Made by a program: the position numbers and the translations under genes. This document shows, one piece after another, positions 20,538-31,362 of a stretch of DNA of 64,000 nucleotides. Source of the DNA: Tahibacter amnicola (GTDB taxonomy: Bacteria; Pseudomonadota; Gammaproteobacteria; Xanthomonadales; Rhodanobacteraceae); contig NZ_CP104694.1 in NCBI RefSeq assembly GCF_025398735.1, positions 5,979,465 through 6,043,464 of the forward strand. Direction: 5' to 3'. The stretch's first letter is position 1. Each line of letters opens with the position of its first letter. The notes beneath the pieces were generated by a model. The model ran no database searches. It was not told the origin of the DNA and saw only the letters and a program-made list of their open reading frames with translations.

Positions 20538-20826
20538 CCTCCGGTGTTATTACGAGCTAATGGTTCGCGCCGCGCGGAACACGTGTTCCACCGACGCCAC
20601 GGAGAACAGGCGCGTTCTCCGGTTGCCGGACGTCTCATCCGGCTCCACGGCCTCCTGCCGTGGCCTTTCCGACCCTTGCCGGCCCAGCCGGCTCCTTCCG
20701 CTCGTTCAGGGGCGAACGGAAGCGACGTCCCTGCCTGGTCCCACACTTCACCGGCTCCCTGCCCTTTCCGGTCGTCCTGACCCTGCTCTTCCAGCGCCGC
20801 GCTGATGCGCGTCGCCGATAACGTCT
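20538..20826 (-). other. Hairpin-rich ftsA-ftsZ intergenic leader
   Basis: No gene is supported here. Distinct inverted repeats follow one another: a 14-bp perfect palindrome GGAACACGTGTTCC (20576-20589); GGAGAAC/GTTCTCC (20601-20607, 20614-20620); GCCGGA/TCCGGC (20625-20630, 20638-20643); CCACGGC/GCCGTGG (20645-20651, 20657-20663); GCCGGC twice (20678-20683, 20687-20692); CGTTC/GAACG (20703-20707, 20714-20718), flanked by a TTCCG (20696-20700) that offers an alternative pairing with CGGAA (20717-20721). All lie upstream of the ftsZ ribosome site, so they would form in the 5' leader of an ftsZ transcript or between cistrons of an ftsAZ mRNA. Their arm sequences differ, so they are not copies of one REP unit. 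Confidence 0.6.
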
Positions 20827-22062
20827 TCAGAAATTGCCCTTGAACCAGTTCATCACCTTGCCCCACAGGCCACCGACCCGCGCCACTCCCGCGCCCGCCG
20901 GCCGACGCACGGCTTCGCGGCCCGCGCCGTACAGCAGCAAGCCGACGCCACTGGCGTGAATCTGGTTGGAAACGACATCAGCCAGGCCGCTGACGTGCTG
21001 CGGCACGCCCAGGCGTACCGGCATGTGGAACAGCTCTTCGGCGAGCTCGACGACGCCTTCCATCTTGGCGCCGCCGCCGGTCAGCACGATGCCGGCGCGG
21101 GTCAGCTCCTCCAGGCCCGAGCGGCGCAGCTCCGCCTGGGCCATCTCGAAGATTTCCTCGTAGCGCGGCTGCACGGCTTCGGCCAGGGTCTGGCGCGCGA
21201 GCCGCCGCGGCGGACGGTCGCCCACGCTGGGCACCTGGATGGTTTCCTCCGCCGTCGCCAGCTGCGCGAGGGCGCACGCGTAGCGGATCTTGATCTCTTC
21301 GGCATTCGCCGTCGGCGTGCGCACGAACTGGGCGATATCGTTGGTGACCTGGTCGCCACCGATCGGCAGCACCGCCGTGTGACGGATCGCGCCCTGGGTG
21401 TAGATCGCCATGTCGGTGGTGCCCGCGCCGATGTCGACCAGGCATACGCCCAGCTCGCGCTCGTCGGAAGTGAGCACCGCACGCGCGGAGGCAATGGCCG
21501 AGGGCACCAGCTCGTCGACGGTCAGCCCGCAGCGCTGGATCGACTTCATGATGTTCTGCGCCGCGCTCGCCGCACCGGTGACCAGGTGCACATTGGCCTC
21601 CAGGCGCACGCCGGACATGCCGACGGGACGACGGATCCCTTCCTGGCCGTCGATCAGATACTCCTGCGGCTCCTTGTAGAGCACCCACCGGTCGCCCGGT
21701 ATCGCCAGCGCGCTGGCCGCGTTGAGTACGGCATCCAGGTCGGCCGGGGTGACCTCCTTGTCACGGATCGGCGCCGTGCCGTGCGAGTTCTCATCTTTTA
21801 TATGGCTGCCGGAAATCGACGCGTAGACCGAGCGAATCTCGCAGCCGGCCATCAGCTCGGCTTCCTCGATCGCGCGCTGGATCGACTGCACCGTCGATTC
21901 GATATCCACCACCACGCCGCGCTTGAGCCCGCGCGAGGCATGCGAGCCGACGCCAATGATCTCCACCGGCTCGCCCGGCTGGAATTCGCCGACGATGGCC
22001 ACCGTCTTGGACGTGCCGATGTCCAGGCCGACGATCAACGATTTCTCGCTCTTGCGATTCAT
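20827..22062 (-). CDS. ftsA: Cell division protein FtsA
   Basis: 411 residues of actin-like ATPase fold: phosphate-1 motif VGLDIGTSKT at the N-terminus, DIGAGTTDM in the middle, and TGGGAKMEG near residue 330. The C-terminal amphipathic helix (VMNWFKGNF) is the membrane-targeting sequence that ties FtsZ filaments to the inner membrane. Starts 3 bases after the ftsQ stop. Confidence 0.97.
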   Translation of the reverse strand: MNRKSEKSLIVGLDIGTSKTVAIVGEFQPGEPVEIIGVGSHASRGLKRGVVVDIESTVQSIQRAIEEAELMAGCEIRSVYASISGSHIKDENSHGTAPIRDKEVTPADLDAVLNAASALAIPGDRWVLYKEPQEYLIDGQEGIRRPVGMSGVRLEANVHLVTGAASAAQNIMKSIQRCGLTVDELVPSAIASARAVLTSDERELGVCLVDIGAGTTDMAIYTQGAIRHTAVLPIGGDQVTNDIAQFVRTPTANAEEIKIRYACALAQLATAEETIQVPSVGDRPPRRLARQTLAEAVQPRYEEIFEMAQAELRRSGLEELTRAGIVLTGGGAKMEGVVELAEELFHMPVRLGVPQHVSGLADVVSNQIHASGVGLLLYGAGREAVRRPAGAGVARVGGLWGKVMNWFKGNF

Positions 22063-22065
22063 GGG

Positions 22066-22812
22066 TCAGGCGTCTCCCGCGGGGCTGAGCGTCACCGCCG
22101 GCGGCGGTGCGGCATCGGGCCACTTCATGGCGAAACCATTGCTGTAGCGAAGGTCGGCGTACTCGAACGCGCCGGGATTGAGCGCAGCCACGCGTGGATA
22201 GATGTCAACGAAACGGCTGAGGCGCTCCTGCACCTGCTCGCGACCGACCACCACGCGCGCGCCGCTGTCGAGCACCAGCGTCCAGCTGCCGCGGGCACTG
22301 AGCTCCACGCCGGTGATCGTCAGTCCCGAGCCGGTCAGGCGCGATGCGGCGTCGGTGTAAAACCGCACCACATCCGGCATGCGTTCGTCGGGGCCAGACA
22401 GCTTGGGCAGGCCCTGGATGTCGGCCGAACCCGGTACTTCAAACAGACGGCCGTCGCGACTGATCAGGCGGTTCTCGCCCCAATGGGCGAAGGGATGCTG
22501 TTCGAACACCCTCAGCACCAGGGTATCGGGCCAGCGCTTGCGCGCCTCGACCCGCTCCACCCACGGCAATTGCGCCACGTTGCGCTGCACGCTCGCAAGA
22601 TCGACCGCGAAAAAGCCGGTGCCAATGGCCGGCGACGCCGCGGCACGGATCTGCTCGGCGCTCACATTGGCGAACTCGGCATGCAGCTCCAGCTGGCGCA
22701 CCGGCCAGCGGTCGGCGGCGTACCAGCCATTGAGCAACCCGACCACGGGGAGCGCGACCAGCGTCAGCGCAATACCCCAGGCCAGCAGCCGTTGCAGCGC
22801 CTGTCCGCTCAT
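22066..22812 (-). CDS. ftsQ: Cell division protein FtsQ
   Basis: 248 residues from ATG 22812-22810, overlapping the ddlB stop as ATGA. It has a short cytoplasmic start, one membrane helix (~15-35), a POTRA domain (~45-115, containing [14 protein letters not shown]) and a periplasmic beta domain with [21 protein letters not shown]. FtsQ links early and late divisome proteins through FtsB and FtsL. Sequence similarity in the family is low, so operon place supports the call. Confidence 0.93.
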   Translation of the reverse strand: MSGQALQRLLAWGIALTLVALPVVGLLNGWYAADRWPVRQLELHAEFANVSAEQIRAAASPAIGTGFFAVDLASVQRNVAQLPWVERVEARKRWPDTLVLRVFEQHPFAHWGENRLISRDGRLFEVPGSADIQGLPKLSGPDERMPDVVRFYTDAASRLTGSGLTITGVELSARGSWTLVLDSGARVVVGREQVQERLSRFVDIYPRVAALNPGAFEYADLRYSNGFAMKWPDAAPPPAVTLSPAGDA

Positions 22813-23738
22813 GCATCCTCCGCCAGGCTGGTTTCGAGGATGCGCCAGCACAGGGTTTCGAAATCCACGCCGGCAGCACGCGCTGCCTTGGGAACCAGCG
22901 AATGGCTGGTCATGCCGGGCGTGGTGTTGACCTCCAGCAGCCAGTTGCGGCCATCGCGGTCGCGCATGATGTCCACGCGTCCCCAGCCCGACGCCCCCAC
23001 CGCGCGGAAGGCATCAAGCGCCAGCGCACGGATCTGCGTTTCCGCAGCGCCTTCCAGGCCCGGGCACAGGTACTGCGTGTCCTCCGCAATATACTTTGCG
23101 TGGTAATCGTAGAATTCGCCTTTGGGAACAATCTGAATTGACGGCAGCGCCGAGTCGTCAAGGATACCCACGGTGAATTCGCCGCCCTCGATCAGCTGCT
23201 CGATCACCAGCTCGCCGTCGTAGCGCGTGGCCAGCTCGATCGCAGCGGGCAGGTCGGCCTCGGCGCGCACGCGCGTGATGCCGACACTCGATCCTTCATG
23301 CGAGGGCTTGACGATTACCGGATAACCCAGCGCGGTGATCGCGGCCGCGAGGTCGTCGCCACGGCGGTAGGCGCGGAACGCCGGCGTGGGCAAGCCGCGC
23401 GCGATCCACACCTCCTTGGTGCGTACCTTATCCATCGTCAGCGCCGATCCCAGCACGCCTGATCCGGTGAACGGCACGCCCAATGCGCGCAGCGCGCCCT
23501 GCAGCATGCCGTCCTCACCACCGCGGCCATGCAGGATGTTGAACACGCGCGCGAAATGGCCTGCGCGCAGTGCATCCAGCAAGGCCGGAATTCCGTCGAC
23601 CGGGTGCGCATCCACCCCGCGGGCACGCAGGGCTTCGAGCACATTGCGGCCCGAATCCAGCGACACCTCGCGCTCGGCCGAATTGCCGCCCAGGGCAACC
23701 GCAACGCGGCCGAACAGTTTGGGATCCTTGATACGCAT
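22809..23738 (-). CDS. ddlB: D-alanine--D-alanine ligase
   Basis: 309 residues, ATP-grasp fold. It joins two D-Ala for the peptidoglycan stem. Visible: [11 protein letters not shown]-terminal motif, HGRGGEDG, the [10 protein letters not shown] loop, and the metal-binding [11 protein letters not shown]. Overlaps both neighbours (TGATG with murC, ATGA with ftsQ). No murB lies between murC and ddlB. Confidence 0.96.
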   Translation of the reverse strand: MRIKDPKLFGRVAVALGGNSAEREVSLDSGRNVLEALRARGVDAHPVDGIPALLDALRAGHFARVFNILHGRGGEDGMLQGALRALGVPFTGSGVLGSALTMDKVRTKEVWIARGLPTPAFRAYRRGDDLAAAITALGYPVIVKPSHEGSSVGITRVRAEADLPAAIELATRYDGELVIEQLIEGGEFTVGILDDSALPSIQIVPKGEFYDYHAKYIAEDTQYLCPGLEGAAETQIRALALDAFRAVGASGWGRVDIMRDRDGRNWLLEVNTTPGMTSHSLVPKAARAAGVDFETLCWRILETSLAEDA

Positions 23739-25180
23739 CAGCCCACCTTTGTCTTCAGTTCACCCAGGCCCGCCAGCTCCACTGCCGCGGCGCCAATGTC
23801 ACCCGCGCCCATCAGGAGCAGCAGGTCGCCGTCGCGCAGCAGCGCCGGCAGCGCATTTTTCAGATCCCGCGGATGGGCGATCAGTACCGGATCGACCTTG
23901 CCGCGCGCGCGTACCGCCCGCGCCAGGGCGCGCGCATCCGCGTTGGGGATCGGCGCTTCGCCGGCCGGATACACCTCGGTCAGGATCAGCACATCCGCAT
24001 CGGCCAGCACGTGCGCGAAATCGTCGAGCAGGTCGCGCGTGCGCGAGTAGCGGTGCGGCTGGAACGCCACCACCAGCCGCCGCTGCGGCCAGCCGCCGCG
24101 TGCCGCCGCAAATACTGCCGCCAGCTCGCGCGGGTGATGGCCGTAGTCATCCACCAGCATCGCGCTGCCAGCGTCCAGCGCGATCTCGCCGCGTTTCTGG
24201 AAACGCCGTCCGACCCCCTGAAACTGGGCCAGCGCGCGCCCGATGGCGTCACCGCTGATGCCGAGCTGCCAGGCCACGGAGGCCGCCGCCAGCGCGTTGA
24301 GGACGTTGTGCCGTCCCGGCAGGTTCAGTGTCACCGGCAGCGGACCGTCCGCGCCCGGCAGGTTCAGGTCAAACCGCATCTGCCCGCCGTCCTGGCGCAC
24401 GTTGCTGGCACGCACGTCGGCGGAATCGTTCTCGATCGCATAGGTGATCGTCGTGCGCAGGGTGCGCCGCGCCAGTTCTGCCACTTCAGGATCATCGATG
24501 CACAGCACCGCCAGGCCATAGAACGGCAAACGGTGCAGGAAGGCGTCAAAGGCACGCTTGACCTTGGCGAAATCGCCTTCGTAGTTCTCCAGGTGATCGG
24601 CATCGATATTGGTGACGATGGCGATCATCGGCGACAGCATCAGGAACGAGCCGTCCGATTCGTCCGCTTCGGCCACCAGGTACTCGCCGGTTCCCAGGCG
24701 CGCATTGGCGCCAGCGGCAGTGAGCTGGCCGCCTATGACAAAGGTCGGGTCCATGCCGGCTTCGGCCAGGACGCTGGCCATCAGGCTGGTCGTCGTGGTC
24801 TTGCCATGCGTGCCGGCGATGGCGATGCCGCGCCGGAAACGCATCAGCTCGCCCAGCATCTCGGCACGGGGTACCACCGGAATACGACGCTCGCGTGCGG
24901 CGAGGAGCTCCGGATTGTCGGGCCTGATCGCGCTGGAAACCACGATCGCATCGGCATCCGCCACATTCTGCGCCGCGTGCTCGCGGTCGATGCGAATACC
25001 CAGTGCCGCCAGACGCCGCGTCGTGCCCGAGTCGGCCTTGTCCGAGCCGGAAATGTCGTAGCCGAGGTTGTGCAGCACCTCGGCAATGCCGCTCATGCCC
25101 ACGCCGCCGATGCCGACGAAATGGACGCGACGGAACGCCTGCATGACGTCCTCATGGGGAGCAAGACGACGCGGCGTCAT
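23738..25180 (-). CDS. murC: UDP-N-acetylmuramate--L-alanine ligase
   Basis: 480 residues from ATG 25180-25178, chosen because it forms an ATGA overlap with murG; a later ATG at 25144 would give a start nearer the usual MurC N-terminus ([14 protein letters not shown]). It adds the first amino acid of the stem peptide. The ATP loop [11 protein letters not shown], the [10 protein letters not shown] motif and [10 protein letters not shown] are all present. Cytoplasmic. Confidence 0.96.
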   Translation of the reverse strand: MTPRRLAPHEDVMQAFRRVHFVGIGGVGMSGIAEVLHNLGYDISGSDKADSGTTRRLAALGIRIDREHAAQNVADADAIVVSSAIRPDNPELLAARERRIPVVPRAEMLGELMRFRRGIAIAGTHGKTTTTSLMASVLAEAGMDPTFVIGGQLTAAGANARLGTGEYLVAEADESDGSFLMLSPMIAIVTNIDADHLENYEGDFAKVKRAFDAFLHRLPFYGLAVLCIDDPEVAELARRTLRTTITYAIENDSADVRASNVRQDGGQMRFDLNLPGADGPLPVTLNLPGRHNVLNALAAASVAWQLGISGDAIGRALAQFQGVGRRFQKRGEIALDAGSAMLVDDYGHHPRELAAVFAAARGGWPQRRLVVAFQPHRYSRTRDLLDDFAHVLADADVLILTEVYPAGEAPIPNADARALARAVRARGKVDPVLIAHPRDLKNALPALLRDGDLLLLMGAGDIGAAAVELAGLGELKTKVG

Positions 25181-26262
25181 GCGGCCACCTCCAGGCAATG
25201 GTCGGCGATGGTGGCGGCCGCATCCGGCTTGGCCAGGGAGCGCGCAGCCACCGCCATGGCGATGAGCTGCTGGCGACTGCGTAGCAGGTCACCGAGCGTG
25301 CCGGCGAGCACCTGTGCGGAAGCCTGCGACTCCGGCAGCAGAACAGCGGCACCCGCGGCGACAAAGGACTCCGCGTTACGCGTCTGGTGATCGTCCACCG
25401 CGTGCGGAAACGGAACCAGGACGGAACCGACGCCGGCAGCCGCGATCTCGGCCAGGGTCAACGCGCCGGCACGGCAGACCACCAGGTCCGCCCACGCGTA
25501 GGCCTCCGCCATGTCTTCGATGAAGGAATCCACCTGCGCGGACACACCGGCGGCGGCGTAGGCTTCACGCGCCGCGTCCAGATGCCGCGCACCGCACTGG
25601 TGGCGAACCTGAGGACAAATGTCCGCATCCAACGCGGCCAGCGCCTGCGGCAGCCGCGTGTTCAGCGCCTGCGCGCCGAGACTGCCGCCCAGCACCAGCA
25701 GGCGCAGGCTCCCCGTGCGCTGTGCCAGACGCTCCTGTGGCGGAGCCAGCGCGCTGATCGCCGCACGCACCGGATTTCCGACCCAGCGCAGTTTTCCACT
25801 TTGCGCGAAAGCGTCCGAAAAACCGCTCAGGGTCAGGCGCGCCAGGCGCGACAACACCCGATTGGTCATGCCGGGAACACGATTCTGCTCGTGCACGAGC
25901 AAGGGGCGGCGCAGCATCCAGGCGGCAAGCCCACCGGGGCCGGCGGCAAATCCGCCCATCGACAGGACACTGCGCGGATCCACGCGCCGCAGGATGGCGC
26001 GCGCGGCCAGCACCGCCTTGATGATGCGCAGGACACTGGTGAGCTTGACCATCAGTCCCTTGCCGCGCACGCCGCCGATATCCAGGGTTTCCAGTGCAAT
26101 CCCGGCCTTGGGCACGATCTGCGTCTCCAGTCCGCCCTGCGATCCCAGCCATACGACCGGTATACCGCGACGGCGCAGTTCGTCGGCCACGGCGACGCCG
26201 GGGAAGATGTGACCGCCGGTTCCACCGGCCATGATCAGCACGGGCTGTGCGCTGCCACTCAT
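25177..26262 (-). CDS. murG: UDP-GlcNAc:lipid I transferase MurG
   Basis: 361 residues from ATG 26262-26260, overlapping the ftsW stop as ATGA; a longer open frame upstream is ftsW sequence in the wrong frame. GT-B enzyme that turns lipid I into lipid II at the inner face of the membrane. Motif [10 protein letters not shown], second loop GGSLGAQ, and the donor-site [15 protein letters not shown] are visible. Confidence 0.96.
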   Translation of the reverse strand: MSGSAQPVLIMAGGTGGHIFPGVAVADELRRRGIPVVWLGSQGGLETQIVPKAGIALETLDIGGVRGKGLMVKLTSVLRIIKAVLAARAILRRVDPRSVLSMGGFAAGPGGLAAWMLRRPLLVHEQNRVPGMTNRVLSRLARLTLSGFSDAFAQSGKLRWVGNPVRAAISALAPPQERLAQRTGSLRLLVLGGSLGAQALNTRLPQALAALDADICPQVRHQCGARHLDAAREAYAAAGVSAQVDSFIEDMAEAYAWADLVVCRAGALTLAEIAAAGVGSVLVPFPHAVDDHQTRNAESFVAAGAAVLLPESQASAQVLAGTLGDLLRSRQQLIAMAVAARSLAKPDAAATIADHCLEVAA

Positions 26263-27455
26263 GCCCACACCCCCGCTTCCGTGCGCTCGCGCGACGCCGA
26301 CTGTGCTTCCTCGCGCGTGAGCTCGTAGCTCACCCGCAGCAGCACGCCGACCATGGCGCAGGTCATCAGTACCGACGAGCCGCCCGAGCTGATCAGCGGC
26401 AGGGTCAGGCCCTTCGTCGGCAGCACGCCCAGATTCACGCCCACGGAAACCAGCGCCTGCAACGCAATGAACAGCGAGATGCCGAAGGCGACGTAACCCT
26501 GGTAGTACAGGCCAGCCTGCACGGCGCGGGCGCCAATCATGAGACCACGGCCGCACAGCCAGGCGAACAGGCCGAGCACGAGTACGACGCCGAACAGGCC
26601 CAGCTCTTCGGCGATCACGGCCAGGATGAAATCGGTATGCGCTTCGGGCAGGTAGAACAGCTTCTGTACCGATCCGCCCAGGCCCACCCCAAACCATTCG
26701 CCGCGACCGATGGCGATCAGCGCCTGGGTCAGCTGGAAGCCGTCATTGAACGGATCAGCCCAGGGATCCAGGAACGAGGTCAGGCGCTTGACGCGGTAGT
26801 CCTCGGTCATCGCCGCCCATGCCAGCGCCGGCATCAAGGGCAGGGCCAGGGCGAAGAGGTTGCGCATGCGGGCGCCGCCGAGCCAGATCATGCCGATCGT
26901 GGTCGCCACGATCAGCGCGGCGGAACCGAAATCCGGTTGCAGCAGAAGCAGGCCCACGATCAGGCCGGATACCAGCACCGGCTTGATCACGCCCAGCAGT
27001 TGGCGCTGTACGCCTTCGCGGTGTCGCACCAGGTAACTGGAGAGATAGGCCACCAGCATCAGCTTGACCGCTTCGACCGGCTGGAATCCGGAAATGCCCA
27101 GGTGAATCCAGCGCCGCGCACCGTTGATGCGCATGCCGAGCCCCGGCACGAAAACCGACAGCAGCAGGACGATCGCCAGCATCAGCAACACGAAGCTGTA
27201 GCGCTCGACATGCTCCAGCTCGACGCGGGTGGCGATGAACGCGATCAGCAGGCCGCCCGCCAGGAACATCAGGTGGCGGGTCATGTAGTAGAACGGACCG
27301 ATGTGCTGGTTGTCCGCCACCGGGATGGAACTGGATGCCACCATCACCACCCCGAGACCGGCCAGTCCGAGCGCGGCCAGCAGCAGGCCGCGGTCGAAAC
27401 GACCGGGCAGCTCGCTGCGGCGCGTGGCCTGGCTGGTGGCGTCGGTGTGGGCCAT
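26259..27455 (-). CDS. ftsW: Septal peptidoglycan glycosyltransferase FtsW (SEDS)
   Basis: 398 residues from ATG 27455-27453 (TGATG overlap with mraY). About ten membrane segments. The conserved SEDS features are present: NGARRWIHLG, the LLLLQPDFGSA loop, FQLTQALIAIGRGEWFG, AHTDFILAVIAEELG, and the C-terminal PLISSGGSS. It polymerises lipid II together with FtsI at the septum. Confidence 0.96.
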   Translation of the reverse strand: MAHTDATSQATRRSELPGRFDRGLLLAALGLAGLGVVMVASSSIPVADNQHIGPFYYMTRHLMFLAGGLLIAFIATRVELEHVERYSFVLLMLAIVLLLSVFVPGLGMRINGARRWIHLGISGFQPVEAVKLMLVAYLSSYLVRHREGVQRQLLGVIKPVLVSGLIVGLLLLQPDFGSAALIVATTIGMIWLGGARMRNLFALALPLMPALAWAAMTEDYRVKRLTSFLDPWADPFNDGFQLTQALIAIGRGEWFGVGLGGSVQKLFYLPEAHTDFILAVIAEELGLFGVVLVLGLFAWLCGRGLMIGARAVQAGLYYQGYVAFGISLFIALQALVSVGVNLGVLPTKGLTLPLISSGGSSVLMTCAMVGVLLRVSYELTREEAQSASRERTEAGVWA

Positions 27456-28543
27456 CAACGCACCTTCAGGGTCGCAAGACCGATCAGCACCAGCACCACG
27501 CTGATGATCCAGAAACGCACGATCACACGCGGCTCGGGCCAACCCTTCAGTTCAAAGTGATGGTGGATCGGCGCCATGCGGAACAAGCGCTTGCCCGTGA
27601 GCTTGAAGCTGGCGACCTGCAGCATCACCGAGGCCGTTTCCATCACGAACACGCCGCCCATGATCAGCAGCGCCACTTCCTGGCGCACGATCACGGCAAT
27701 CAGGCCCAGTGCGGCGCCGATGGCGAGGGCCCCGATATCGCCCATGAATACCTGGGCCGGATAGGTGTTGAACCACAGGAAGCCCAGGCCCGCGCCGGCC
27801 AGTGCGCCGCAATAGATCGTCAGTTCGCCCGCGCCGGGAATGGCCGGAATCTGCAGGTAACTGGAGAAGACCGCGTTGCCCGACAGATAGGCAAAGACGC
27901 CCAGGGCGCAGGCGACCAGCACGCTCGGCATGATCGCCAGGCCGTCCAGGCCGTCCGTGAGATTCACCGCGTTGGAGAAGCCCACGATCATCAGGTAACC
28001 CAGGAGCACGAACCCGATGCCCAGCGGCAGTGCCACCTGCTTGAAGAACGGCAGGTACAGCGCGGTAGCGGCGGGAAGTTCCGGATACGAGGTATAGAAC
28101 AGGAACAGCGCCGCGCCGATGCCGCCGACCGACTGCCAGAAGTACTTCCAGCGCGCGGCCAGGCCGCGGCTGTCCTTGAGCACGAGCTTCTTGTAGTCAT
28201 CGTAGAAGCCGATGCCACCGAAGCCCGCGGTGACCGCAAGAACGAGCCAGACGTAGCGGTTCTGCAGATCCGCCCAGAGCAGGGTCGACAGAATGATCGC
28301 CGCCAGGATCAGTGCGCCGCCCATGGTCGGCGTACCCGCCTTGGACAGGTGGGTTTGCGGCCCGTCCTGGCGGATTACCTGCCCCGCCTTGAGCGCCGCC
28401 AGGCGCCGGATCATTCCCGGCCCGAGCAGCAGCGACACGGCCAGCGCCGTGAGCGTGGCCATGATTGCGCGGAACGTCAGGTATTGGAAAAGGTGGAAAC
28501 CGCTGAACAGCTTTTCCAGCCATTGGCCCAGTTCAAGAAACAT
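27455..28543 (-). CDS. mraY: Phospho-MurNAc-pentapeptide transferase MraY (internal start within the fused frame)
   Basis: The MraY part is complete with 362 residues from ATG 28543-28541. An AGGGGG ribosome-site-like run lies 5 bases upstream, so separate initiation is credible. Ten membrane helices are expected. Catalytic features are intact: DDYKK near residue 115, [19 protein letters not shown], and the [16 protein letters not shown] loop. It transfers phospho-MurNAc-pentapeptide to undecaprenyl phosphate, making lipid I. Overlaps ftsW as TGATG. Confidence 0.9.
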   Translation of the reverse strand: MFLELGQWLEKLFSGFHLFQYLTFRAIMATLTALAVSLLLGPGMIRRLAALKAGQVIRQDGPQTHLSKAGTPTMGGALILAAIILSTLLWADLQNRYVWLVLAVTAGFGGIGFYDDYKKLVLKDSRGLAARWKYFWQSVGGIGAALFLFYTSYPELPAATALYLPFFKQVALPLGIGFVLLGYLMIVGFSNAVNLTDGLDGLAIMPSVLVACALGVFAYLSGNAVFSSYLQIPAIPGAGELTIYCGALAGAGLGFLWFNTYPAQVFMGDIGALAIGAALGLIAVIVRQEVALLIMGGVFVMETASVMLQVASFKLTGKRLFRMAPIHHHFELKGWPEPRVIVRFWIISVVLVLIGLATLKVR

Positions 28544-29893
28544 GCGTGCCCCCTGCATGTCGCGCAGCGCCGCGACGACGCGATCCATCGCGGACGAACG
28601 CGAGCCCTTCACGAGGCAGCACACGCCGGCCGCAAGATCGCGGCGCAGCGCGTCGATCAAGGATGATTGTTGGTCGAAATGGTGAGCGCCTTCGCCGAAG
28701 GCACGCGCGGCGGCCTGGCTGAGCGGGCCGACGGTGTACAGGCGGCGGATGCCGCTGTCGCGCGCCAGCGTGCCAATCCCGGCGTGCAGCTCGGCCGCCT
28801 CGGAACCGAGTTCCTTCATGTCCCCCAGCACGAGCCAGGTTTCACCCGGCTGCAGCGCGAGCGTGGCGATGGCCGCGGCCGTGGAACCGGGATTGGCGTT
28901 GTAGCTGTCGTCGATCAGTACCCAGCCCTGGGCCGATTCATGACGGACCAGACGACCGGCTACCCCGGGCGCGTTTTCCAGACCGGCGCGGATCGTGTCC
29001 AGCGGCACATCCAGCGCGTGGGCGATCGCGGCCGCCGCCAGGGCATTGGCCACGTTGTGGCGTCCGGCCAGCGGCAGGTCGATCGTCGTTTCACCCGCGG
29101 GAGTCACCAGCACGAAGCGCGAGCGTTGGCCCAGTTCAATGTCCCGGGCGAAGATGTCAGCGGCGTTGTCGATGCCGAAGTGCACGACGCGGCGCGTTCC
29201 GGCCAGGCCGGCGAAGAAGCGGGCAAAGGCGTCATCGGCGTTGATGACCGCCACGCCATCCGCCGGCAGGTTGGCGTAGATGGCGCCCTTGGTTTCGGCC
29301 ACGCCCTCCAGGCTCAGCATACGTTCGAGGTGGGCTGGGGCGATGTTGTTGACCAGGCCGATATCCGGCCGCGCAATCGCCGCCAGGTAGTCGATATCAC
29401 CCGGCTTGCCCGCGCCCATCTCCAGCACGGCGTACTGCGTGTCAGCCGGCATCGCCAGGAGGGTCAGCGGCAGGCCGATCTCGTTGTTGAGATTGCCCGG
29501 ATTGACGTGCGTACGGCCGTGTCGCCCGAGAATCGCGGCGGTCAGCGTCTTCACCGTCGTCTTGCCGTTGGAACCGGTGATGCCCACCACGCGGGCCGCG
29601 CTCGGCGCCCGCACGGCGCTGGCGAGGTCACCCAGGGCAGCCAGCGTGTCCGTGACGACAATCTGCGCAATGTCCGCTGTCACGCGACGGCTCACCATCA
29701 CCGCGGCGGCACCGGCCGCCTGGGCGGCATCGACGAAATCGTGGCCGTCGTGCTGCTCGCCGACCAGGGCGACGAAGAGCGCGCCCGGCGCGAGCTTGCG
29801 TGAGTCGGTCACTACGGTATCAATAGCGGCATCGCTGCCGACCAGACGTCCGCGGGTCCACAGCGCGATTTCCGACAGGCGCAGCGGCGTCAT
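27455..29893 (-). CDS. murF: MurF-MraY continuous open frame (murF lacks its own stop)
   Basis: Starts at ATG 29893-29891 (ATGA overlap with murE) and stays open for 812 codons. Codons 1-450 are a full MurF: ATP loop [31 protein letters not shown], and the usual C-terminal [15 protein letters not shown]. Instead of stopping a few residues later, the frame continues through DMQGAR into the first ATG of mraY. MurF adds D-Ala-D-Ala to the UDP-MurNAc-tripeptide in the cytoplasm; MraY then moves the pentapeptide to undecaprenyl phosphate. Two consecutive steps in one chain is attractive, but the known MraY N-terminus is periplasmic, so a working fusion would need an altered topology. A lost stop codon, a sequencing error, or independent mraY initiation are alternatives. 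I read the junction base by base and found no stop. Confidence 0.85.
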   Translation of the reverse strand: MTPLRLSEIALWTRGRLVGSDAAIDTVVTDSRKLAPGALFVALVGEQHDGHDFVDAAQAAGAAAVMVSRRVTADIAQIVVTDTLAALGDLASAVRAPSAARVVGITGSNGKTTVKTLTAAILGRHGRTHVNPGNLNNEIGLPLTLLAMPADTQYAVLEMGAGKPGDIDYLAAIARPDIGLVNNIAPAHLERMLSLEGVAETKGAIYANLPADGVAVINADDAFARFFAGLAGTRRVVHFGIDNAADIFARDIELGQRSRFVLVTPAGETTIDLPLAGRHNVANALAAAAIAHALDVPLDTIRAGLENAPGVAGRLVRHESAQGWVLIDDSYNANPGSTAAAIATLALQPGETWLVLGDMKELGSEAAELHAGIGTLARDSGIRRLYTVGPLSQAAARAFGEGAHHFDQQSSLIDALRRDLAAGVCCLVKGSRSSAMDRVVAALRDMQGARMFLELGQWLEKLFSGFHLFQYLTFRAIMATLTALAVSLLLGPGMIRRLAALKAGQVIRQDGPQTHLSKAGTPTMGGALILAAIILSTLLWADLQNRYVWLVLAVTAGFGGIGFYDDYKKLVLKDSRGLAARWKYFWQSVGGIGAALFLFYTSYPELPAATALYLPFFKQVALPLGIGFVLLGYLMIVGFSNAVNLTDGLDGLAIMPSVLVACALGVFAYLSGNAVFSSYLQIPAIPGAGELTIYCGALAGAGLGFLWFNTYPAQVFMGDIGALAIGAALGLIAVIVRQEVALLIMGGVFVMETASVMLQVASFKLTGKRLFRMAPIHHHFELKGWPEPRVIVRFWIISVVLVLIGLATLKVR

Positions 29894-31362
29894 GCGGTCG
29901 CCTCCAGGATCTGGCGTGCGACGATGAGATCGTCGAACGGATACTTCTGCCCGCCGACTTCCTGGTAGGGCTCGTGGCCTTTGCCGGCAATCAGAACGAT
30001 ATCGCCCGGCCGTGCCTGCGCGATGGCCAGGCGGATCGCCCGGGCGCGGTCGCGCTCGACCAGGGCGCGCGCCGGCTCGGCGAACCCTTCGCGCACTGCC
30101 GCGACGATGGCATCGCCATCTTCGCCGCGGGGATTGTCGTCGGTCACGATCGCCACATCCGCCAGGCGTTCGGCAATCGCGCCCATCACGGGGCGCTTGC
30201 CCGCGTCCCGCTCGCCACCGCAACCGAACACGCAGATCAGGCGGCCGTCGCAGTGCGCGCGGAGTGTCGCAAGCGCCTGCTCCAGCGCATCGGGCGTATG
30301 GGCGTAGTCGACCACCACGAGTGGCTCGCCCGACTCGCCGCCCAGTCGATTCATGCGTCCGTTGACCGGAGTGAGGTCGCGCACGGTGCGGATGATGGCG
30401 TCGAAATTCATGCCCTGGACGCCCAGCACCGCGATCACACCCAGCAGGTTCGCCACGTTGAAACGTCCCAGCAACGGCGTCGCGACGACGGCGCGACCCC
30501 ACGGTGTCACCAGGCGGAAACGGATACCGGCCGCATCCAGGACCAGATCGGACGCGACCACGTCGGCGGCCGGATTGTCGATGCCGGTGCGGACGCAGGC
30601 GATCGTACCCGCGATGCGCGCTGCCAGTTCGCGGCCGAAGGCATCGTCGATATTGACGACGGCATGGCGCAGTGCCGGCCAACGGAACAGCCGCTCCTTG
30701 GCCGCGGCGTAGGCGTCCATCGTGCCGTGATAATCGAGGTGATCGCGCGTCAGGTTGGTGAAGACGGCCGTATCGAAATGCACGGCGTTCACGCGTCCCT
30801 GTTCCAACGCATGCGACGACACTTCCATCGCCACGTGCGTCGCGCCCGCTCGGCGGAATTCGTCGAACAGACGCTGCAGGCTGATCGCATCCGGCGTGGT
30901 GCGCTCACCCGCCGTGATGTGCCCGTGCAGGCCGGCACCCAGCGTTCCGATGCTCGCGGCCGGGTGCCCCAGCGCGGTCAGCGCCTGGGCCAGCAGCTGC
31001 ACGGTGGAGGTTTTTCCATTGGTGCCGGTGACGCCGACGACCTGCAGGGCCGCCGTCGGTTCACCGTGGAATCGGGCGGCGATGGAGCCGATCTGCGTGC
31101 GCAGGTCGTCGATCCAGAGGGTCGGAACACCCTGCGTCACGGCCGGCCCCGCTGTGCCTTCGGCAAGGATGGCCACCGCGCCGCGCTCGATGGCCACGGC
31201 CGCGAAGTCGATACCGTGCGAGCGGCCGCCCTGGAGCGCGACAAACGCATCGCCCCGCGCAACCGCGCGCGAATCGAGGGTGAGCCCACTCACGAGCACG
31301 TCGCCGTGCGGACCGGCCACGGGGCCCAGGAGCTCGGACAGGCGCATCGCGCGGGACGTCAT
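29890..31362 (-). CDS. murE: UDP-MurNAc-tripeptide synthetase MurE (meso-DAP adding)
   Basis: 490 residues from ATG 31362-31360 (ATGA overlap with ftsI). It adds the third stem residue. ATP loop [27 protein letters not shown], and the DDNPR motif, which in this family indicates meso-diaminopimelate rather than lysine. Cytoplasmic. Confidence 0.96.
   Translation of the reverse strand: MTSRAMRLSELLGPVAGPHGDVLVSGLTLDSRAVARGDAFVALQGGRSHGIDFAAVAIERGAVAILAEGTAGPAVTQGVPTLWIDDLRTQIGSIAARFHGEPTAALQVVGVTGTNGKTSTVQLLAQALTALGHPAASIGTLGAGLHGHITAGERTTPDAISLQRLFDEFRRAGATHVAMEVSSHALEQGRVNAVHFDTAVFTNLTRDHLDYHGTMDAYAAAKERLFRWPALRHAVVNIDDAFGRELAARIAGTIACVRTGIDNPAADVVASDLVLDAAGIRFRLVTPWGRAVVATPLLGRFNVANLLGVIAVLGVQGMNFDAIIRTVRDLTPVNGRMNRLGGESGEPLVVVDYAHTPDALEQALATLRAHCDGRLICVFGCGGERDAGKRPVMGAIAERLADVAIVTDDNPRGEDGDAIVAAVREGFAEPARALVERDRARAIRLAIAQARPGDIVLIAGKGHEPYQEVGGQKYPFDDLIVARQILEATA

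Noticed and set aside
20576-20721. REP/BIME-type repeat explanation for the ftsA-ftsZ stems
   Set aside because: The stem sequences differ from one another and no second copy was noticed elsewhere in the window.
20956-23106. Long plus-strand frame opposite ftsA, ftsQ and ddlB
   Set aside because: Antisense shadow; no ribosome site or family.
26263-26697. N-terminal extension of MurG
   Set aside because: It is ftsW in the wrong frame; MurG proper begins at 26262 with its GGTGGH motif close behind.
29894-30682. Upstream extension of the murF frame
   Set aside because: It lies inside murE in another frame and reads as Arg/Gly-rich noise; the ATG at 29893 has the ATGA overlap and normal MurF start.
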